A stretch of DNA of 64,000 nt, from the NCBI GenBank assembly GCA_018340805.1, contig JACMZG010001863.1, forward strand, positions 20,465,936 to 20,529,935, given 5' to 3'. A model generated the notes under the pieces. It searched no databases. It was not told the DNA's origin and saw only the letters and a list, made by a program, of their open reading frames with translations. The stretch comes from Microvelia longipes. Its lineage: Eukaryota; Arthropoda; Insecta; Hemiptera; Veliidae. Made by a program: the position numbers and the translations under genes. This document shows positions 59,636 to 64,000 of this stretch, in pieces (positions within the stretch are counted from its first letter, which is position 1; the number at the start of each line of letters is the position of its first letter).

Positions 59636-60086
59636 GAAGCGTAAACCGAAAATTTTGAAAGAAAGAATAGAATAAAGAACAACGAAGAAAGGATTCTAAA
59701 AGAAATTCGCCCGACTTACGGACCTCTGGACCTGATTTGTTTAAAGTGAAAAAAAGCGATTGCATTTATGTTTGCCTTAAAGCACTTTTATCTTGGACAA
59801 AAATTATTTTAGAATAAAAAAAAAAATTCATTTAGAATGAAGAAGCAAAGAGTTTTCTGATATTTTAAATAATAAGCCTATCTTCCTTACACCATGCCAA
59901 AAAGATGCTTAAATTAACTCAGATGATCCGCGAAAAACCATATTTATACAGTCCGTATTTAAATAAAATTGTGTATACTAACTTATCAGAAGAAGGAAAA
60001 TAATCGCACTAAATATTGACTAGATTAGATTTTTATAATTTTCTAGTTGATTTTGAATATTTAGTTTTGTTACTAATTTTCAACTC

Positions 60087-60243
60087 TATAGCAATGAACA
60101 CATTGGGATCTGCGATCATAAAAGATACAAACCCTCACACTCACATTAATTAAGGGGCCTTAAAATACCTGAATTGTAAAAAAATTCTGATGGTAACCTC
60201 GTTTTCAGATATTTCAGTGAAAACATCTTATTGTCCTATATAC
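60087..60243 (-). mobile_element. AB element remnant (A half), interrupted by hAT
   Basis: Read on the minus strand: GTATATAGGAC, ATCTGAAAACGAGG, TTCAGGTATTTTAAGG, GTGAGTGTGAGGG, following the A-half order of the 9.4 and 22.4 kb copies. Its outer end continues after the hAT at 60967-60996 (CTACAACACAAGAAGG ... GGAAAAGTAAAA). Confidence 0.5.
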
Positions 60244-60958
60244 CAGGCCTGGGCAAACTTTCAAGCAAAGGCCGCTTAGTCTTTTTACAGCCAGTCGCGG
60301 GCCGCATTCCTTAAATTACAAAGATGCTAAACCCGCAACAAATTGCAGTTACGCTGGTGTTTTACGAAAGTCAAATTTAATTCTGTAGGAATTAGGGAAC
60401 TTAAGCACTAAACAGAAAAAACTAATCTGAAAAGTATCTTCGTCAATCTTGAAAATACAATTGAAAATCTACAAATACAAACTGAAAGACAAATTTCGCT
60501 AGAAAACTAGGTGTAAAAATAATTTTAAAACGTATTCCAATGAAATAAAAGATCAAAGGGATTGTATTTTATCAACTCCTTTTCGGCAATTCACAGAAGG
60601 CAAAATAGCTTTTTTTATCTAATTATTGTGAAATAAAAATTCACTAAAATTATATTAGAATTCGCCAAATCCGAACAATGAGTATTTAATATGAAAGGCG
60701 GCCGCTCTTTATGCAATTGTTTCTTATCTTACTATTTTTGTTTCTTCGAACTTTAAAAAGTTTGAAGTAGTAATCCATTATTTCCTTCTTGATATCTAAC
60801 TTTTTCATAATAATTTTGAATTGAGTAATTTATTTGATTATATACCTATATTTTTTTATTTATTTATCTTTTTTCTAAACATTTTAATTTGCCCGCGGGC
60901 CACATAAAATGCTCCGCGGGCCGCATGTGGCCCGTGGGCCGTAGTTTGCCCAGGCCTG
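60244..60958. mobile_element. Non-autonomous hAT transposon, 715 bp
   Basis: Perfect 16-bp terminal inverted repeats (CAGGCCTGGGCAAACT at the left, AGTTTGCCCAGGCCTG at the right) and a perfect 8-bp target duplication CTATATAC (60236-60243 and 60959-60966), both hallmarks of hAT elements. Subterminal GC-rich GCGGGCCGCAT blocks occur on both sides. The AT-rich interior lacks a transposase. The perfect duplication indicates a fairly recent insertion. Confidence 0.92.
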
Positions 60959-60996
60959 CTATATACCTACAACACAAGAAGGATAGGAAAAGTAAA

Positions 60997-61800
60997 ACAT
61001 AAATAGTAAAACTGCAAAATTGTTTTTTTAACCAACAAAAATGTAAAACATGTTGAAGTAATTCTTTTCACATCATCTTCCTTTAATATTTTGTTTCAAT
61101 CATTTTCAACAACTTTAAAAACATTTTCCCCTCGGGGGTTGATTTTCCTTTACTTAAAAGAAAACCTCATACTTGTCCAGAAAAAAATCAGTTTATAACC
61201 AAAACCTTGATATAATATATTTGTAATCAATCATAAGCTTCTACCCTTGTTTGACTTTTAAATTAAACCTTTTTGGTTGCTATCTTCATAACCAGGGTTT
61301 CCTTGGTCTCGCTACGCGCATGCTGCCAAAAGCTTAAAAACTCCGTCTTTTTTATATAAAAAGTTAAACATACAACTAGCCATCATTCAAAATACCATCA
61401 ACTCTATTTTAATATCAAAAATAAACAATAACTAATTTACATTTTATCTTCTCACTTTCTTTCTTTAGTCGGTCCTAACTTTATTATAATTATCTTTAAA
61501 TAACAACATTTTAATTCAGAAAAAATAGTTTTAATTTCTAATTTCCTTTTTATTTATTTAAAATTAATATCCATACTGTTTGTGTAAACATATTTGCTTG
61601 GTGTAAATATCTACATCGATGGCCATACAATAATATGTTGAATAAATGACGTTTTAAGTTGATCTCGCTACTAACGTTAAAGATATTTGTAGCGAAGTAA
61701 AATACATCTCGTATGTTTTACTGCCAGCTTATCGAAATGTAAAATTAAAATTTACATTTATTTAATTTTAGACAACACTATAAACATCAGAATAATACAA
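60997..61800. other. No gene recognised
   Basis: AT-rich; a B-like word (TCTCGCTACGCGCATGCTG) occurs near 61308. Confidence 0.4.
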
Positions 61801-62190
61801 TAAGTCTCTCCACATATGTAGTATTTATTTAAAATAAAGCATAACCGGCTTTTAACCTACTAAAGATCATCATCAGTGCTTAACAAACAAATAAATAAAA
61901 AAATACAAAAACATTACAAGAGGCTGAAATCAAAAGGTAAAACAAAGATAAAAATATATATAAATAACCGACAAAAAACCATCACTAAAACGCATAAAAG
62001 AAAGAGAAAAAAACATACCGGTGAGATGTTAGGAAGCTAGGTTTTGAGTCTTTTCTTACTGTTGAATGGTATAAGACTAACCTTATCGTATTGAAGAAGG
62101 GGCGTTAATTTTAGCTAGTTCTCTTATCAGATCAGTCTCGTAAACTCGCCCCTCTATTGTTCAAGTTTAGGTCACCCATAGCTTGGCGGC
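61801..62190 (-). mobile_element. Penelope-like candidate 3' region with degenerate hammerhead-like motif
   Basis: The minus strand contains GCACTGATGATG (CTGATGA at 61870-61876), AGTAGGTTAAAAGC and TGTGGAGAGAC, in the order of the 2949-3030 arm. GAAA is degraded to AAAA. About 200 bp upstream in that direction a short coding-like frame reads YETDLIRELAKINAPSSIR (near 62110-62160), which might be a polyprotein end. Tentative. Confidence 0.35.
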
Positions 62191-64000
62191 TATGGATGAC
62201 CGAGATAAATCTCGCATTATTATCTTATTTTATTATTTTGATCATGATGAACTCCTCTAAGCCTCATACTTTGAATTCACTATAAACGTGTATGGTTTGC
62301 TCAGAATTCTATGGAAACCCTGTTAAGTTAGCTAAAGCTTTGTCAGGATAATATCTTATCAACTAATTTAACTGTAATTTATTGACAGTATTGTGGCATA
62401 CTAGGTTTTATAATTCTATTTTCTCATAGCTATGGTTTATTTTTTAGTCACTTCATTGAGGATGACTTTGGTATTAGGCCATAGGATTAAGCCCATGGTG
62501 ACCACGGGCACTCTGATATGGTTACTTAAGAGCATAATAATTAAAAACCTTCTCCCTGCCTGCCAAGGAAAATAATAAATTAAATTGGTAAAAAAAAAAT
62601 TAAATAATAAATTACTTGTAAAGTATAACTACAACAAAATAAATAATAATTCTACTTAAAATGAGCACAATCTATTTAATACTGATAATATTAGAAAGAT
62701 AATTATTAGTTAAATTTATTGAGGTAATGAAGAAGGAAGTGATAGAAAAGGACATAATGTGTATAACCTTCCTACCAGTAAGTTAGGAAGGGTCCGATAT
62801 ATGTTATAAATTAGCCATCTAGATATTATCGAAGTATAGTGGAAAAATATAGAGACGAAGACCGACGTAAATTTGATCTCAAATTAGACTGATTTAAAAA
62901 AGGTCTAAAATTGAATGCATTAAATGTAGGGTACTTGCTACTCTAGTACTAGAGCTGAGTATTTAAACTCCTTACAAGCATCTTTTCTTACAATGTCCTT
63001 ACGATGACACCTTTTACAAGATGCTAATTTTAGGCTTTAAAATTATAAATTTACCTTTTGCTAAATTTTAGGCAACACCTCAAATTATGTCCCCATTGTT
63101 CAGTGAAAAATGTTAATTTAATTTTACATTTTAATTAACAGTGCAAATAATGCACCAGAAAAATTGAATTACAACTGAACAAAAATTCGATACCTCTACA
63201 GGATGCTCTCGTAAAATCCGTAAAAATGAAGCAGACAGTGTTAAGAGTGCAACTAATAAAAACAAGACGAGATCTTAGTGATATTTAGATTATCCTAGCA
63301 TCAGATTATGTTTCAGTTAAAAAATACACTCTTGACTTCACCAGTGTTTTATTTCATATTATTGAAGTATTTACAGTCGACTATGGCTTACACCTAGAGA
63401 AATAATAAAGCTAAAAGATATTCTCTTAAACTATTAAAGAACGTGAAAATGAATACATAAAGGTGAAAAAACGAGTAATATTGTATATAACAGTAAAGTA
63501 CTTATGAAAAGACATGACAATTAAAATTAAGTTACTCGCTCTTGAGATTTATAATATAAACCAAGTGAGAATCTGCATCGCTAACACTAACACACCGCCT
63601 ACCAAAATTTAAAAAAGGAAATTTTATTTACTTACTCATTACTACTAATTTTCAATATTATAACAAGAAATTTATTTTAAACCTAATATTTCGTTAAGAC
63701 CTTTATGGATTCTGGAGGAAACAACGGAATCAATTTACAGTTGTCAACTGATAGCACCAATACCTGCGCAGACAGATACCTCTCTTACTTGAGTATCCTA
63801 ACCAGGATGTACTTCGTCGACTTACCTTACCTTACTTCCTCGATGTAACTGCTAAAAATATGCACTTTTAAAATATTCTCTAATCTCCATTTAAAAAGAC
63901 GTTTTAAAGTTGTTTATTTTTTAAGACTTAATAAAGTGTAATAGCTTCTTTCAACCCATTTAACTATTAGATAAACAAAATTTATTTTACAAAGAATACA
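62191..64000. other. No gene recognised
   Basis: AT-rich with no recognisable motif or repeat shared with the rest of the window. A small CCATAGC/GCTATGG hairpin lies at about 62175-62195. Confidence 0.4.

Overview
The window is an AT-rich, intron-bearing animal genomic segment, most likely from an insect (possibly hemipteran; the species cannot be fixed from the sequence). The reasons are: a chymotrypsin-family serine protease split by GT-AG introns, BEL/Pao retrotransposons, tRNA-derived SINE-like units, a hAT element, palindromic elements and minisatellites. I see no bacterial operons, no CRISPR array and no rRNA. Host genes are sparse and transposable elements dominate.

Layout. 1-1.6 kb: two minus-strand exons of a trypsin-like protease whose last exon lies off the left edge. 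2-6.3 kb: foldback elements, a 216-bp palindrome, and copies of dispersed repeats here named AB, C and F. 6.9-9.1 kb: a possible two-exon secreted peptide gene on the plus strand. 9.4-10.5 kb: an AB copy and an old 150-bp tandem repeat. 13.6-15.75 kb: a 65-bp minisatellite and a 62-bp array with a 185-bp higher-order period. 20.8-21.1 kb: a foldback with hammerhead-like cores. 22.4-30.5 kb: an AB element split by a complete BEL/Pao retrotransposon (BEL-1; LTR pair, target duplication AATGC, tRNA-Tyr primer site). 30.6-31.4 kb: another AB copy and a tRNA-like head. 32.5-34.9 kb: rearranged BEL-2 pieces. 39.9-40.3 kb: 3' end of a non-LTR retrotransposon. 45.6-47.2 kb: a TA-flanked element with about 105-bp inverted ends and a nested SINE. 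49 kb: a hairpin and a C copy. 52.2-52.9 kb: an AB copy. 53.4-53.8 kb: two coding-like, intron-separated fragments. 55.1-59.6 kb: BEL-3 (short LTRs, duplication GAAGC, RT deleted). 60.1-61.0 kb: an AB remnant split by a 715-bp non-autonomous hAT (duplication CTATATAC). 61.8-62.2 kb: a possible Penelope-like end.

Two themes connect the parts. First, nested insertions give a relative chronology: AB elements are older than BEL-1 and the hAT that interrupt them, and the TA-flanked element is older than its SINE. Second, most reading-frame breaks in BEL-1, and many differences between paired LTRs, are one-base length changes in homopolymers. This looks more like uncorrected long-read error than natural decay, so frameshift-based 'pseudogene' calls here should be treated with caution.
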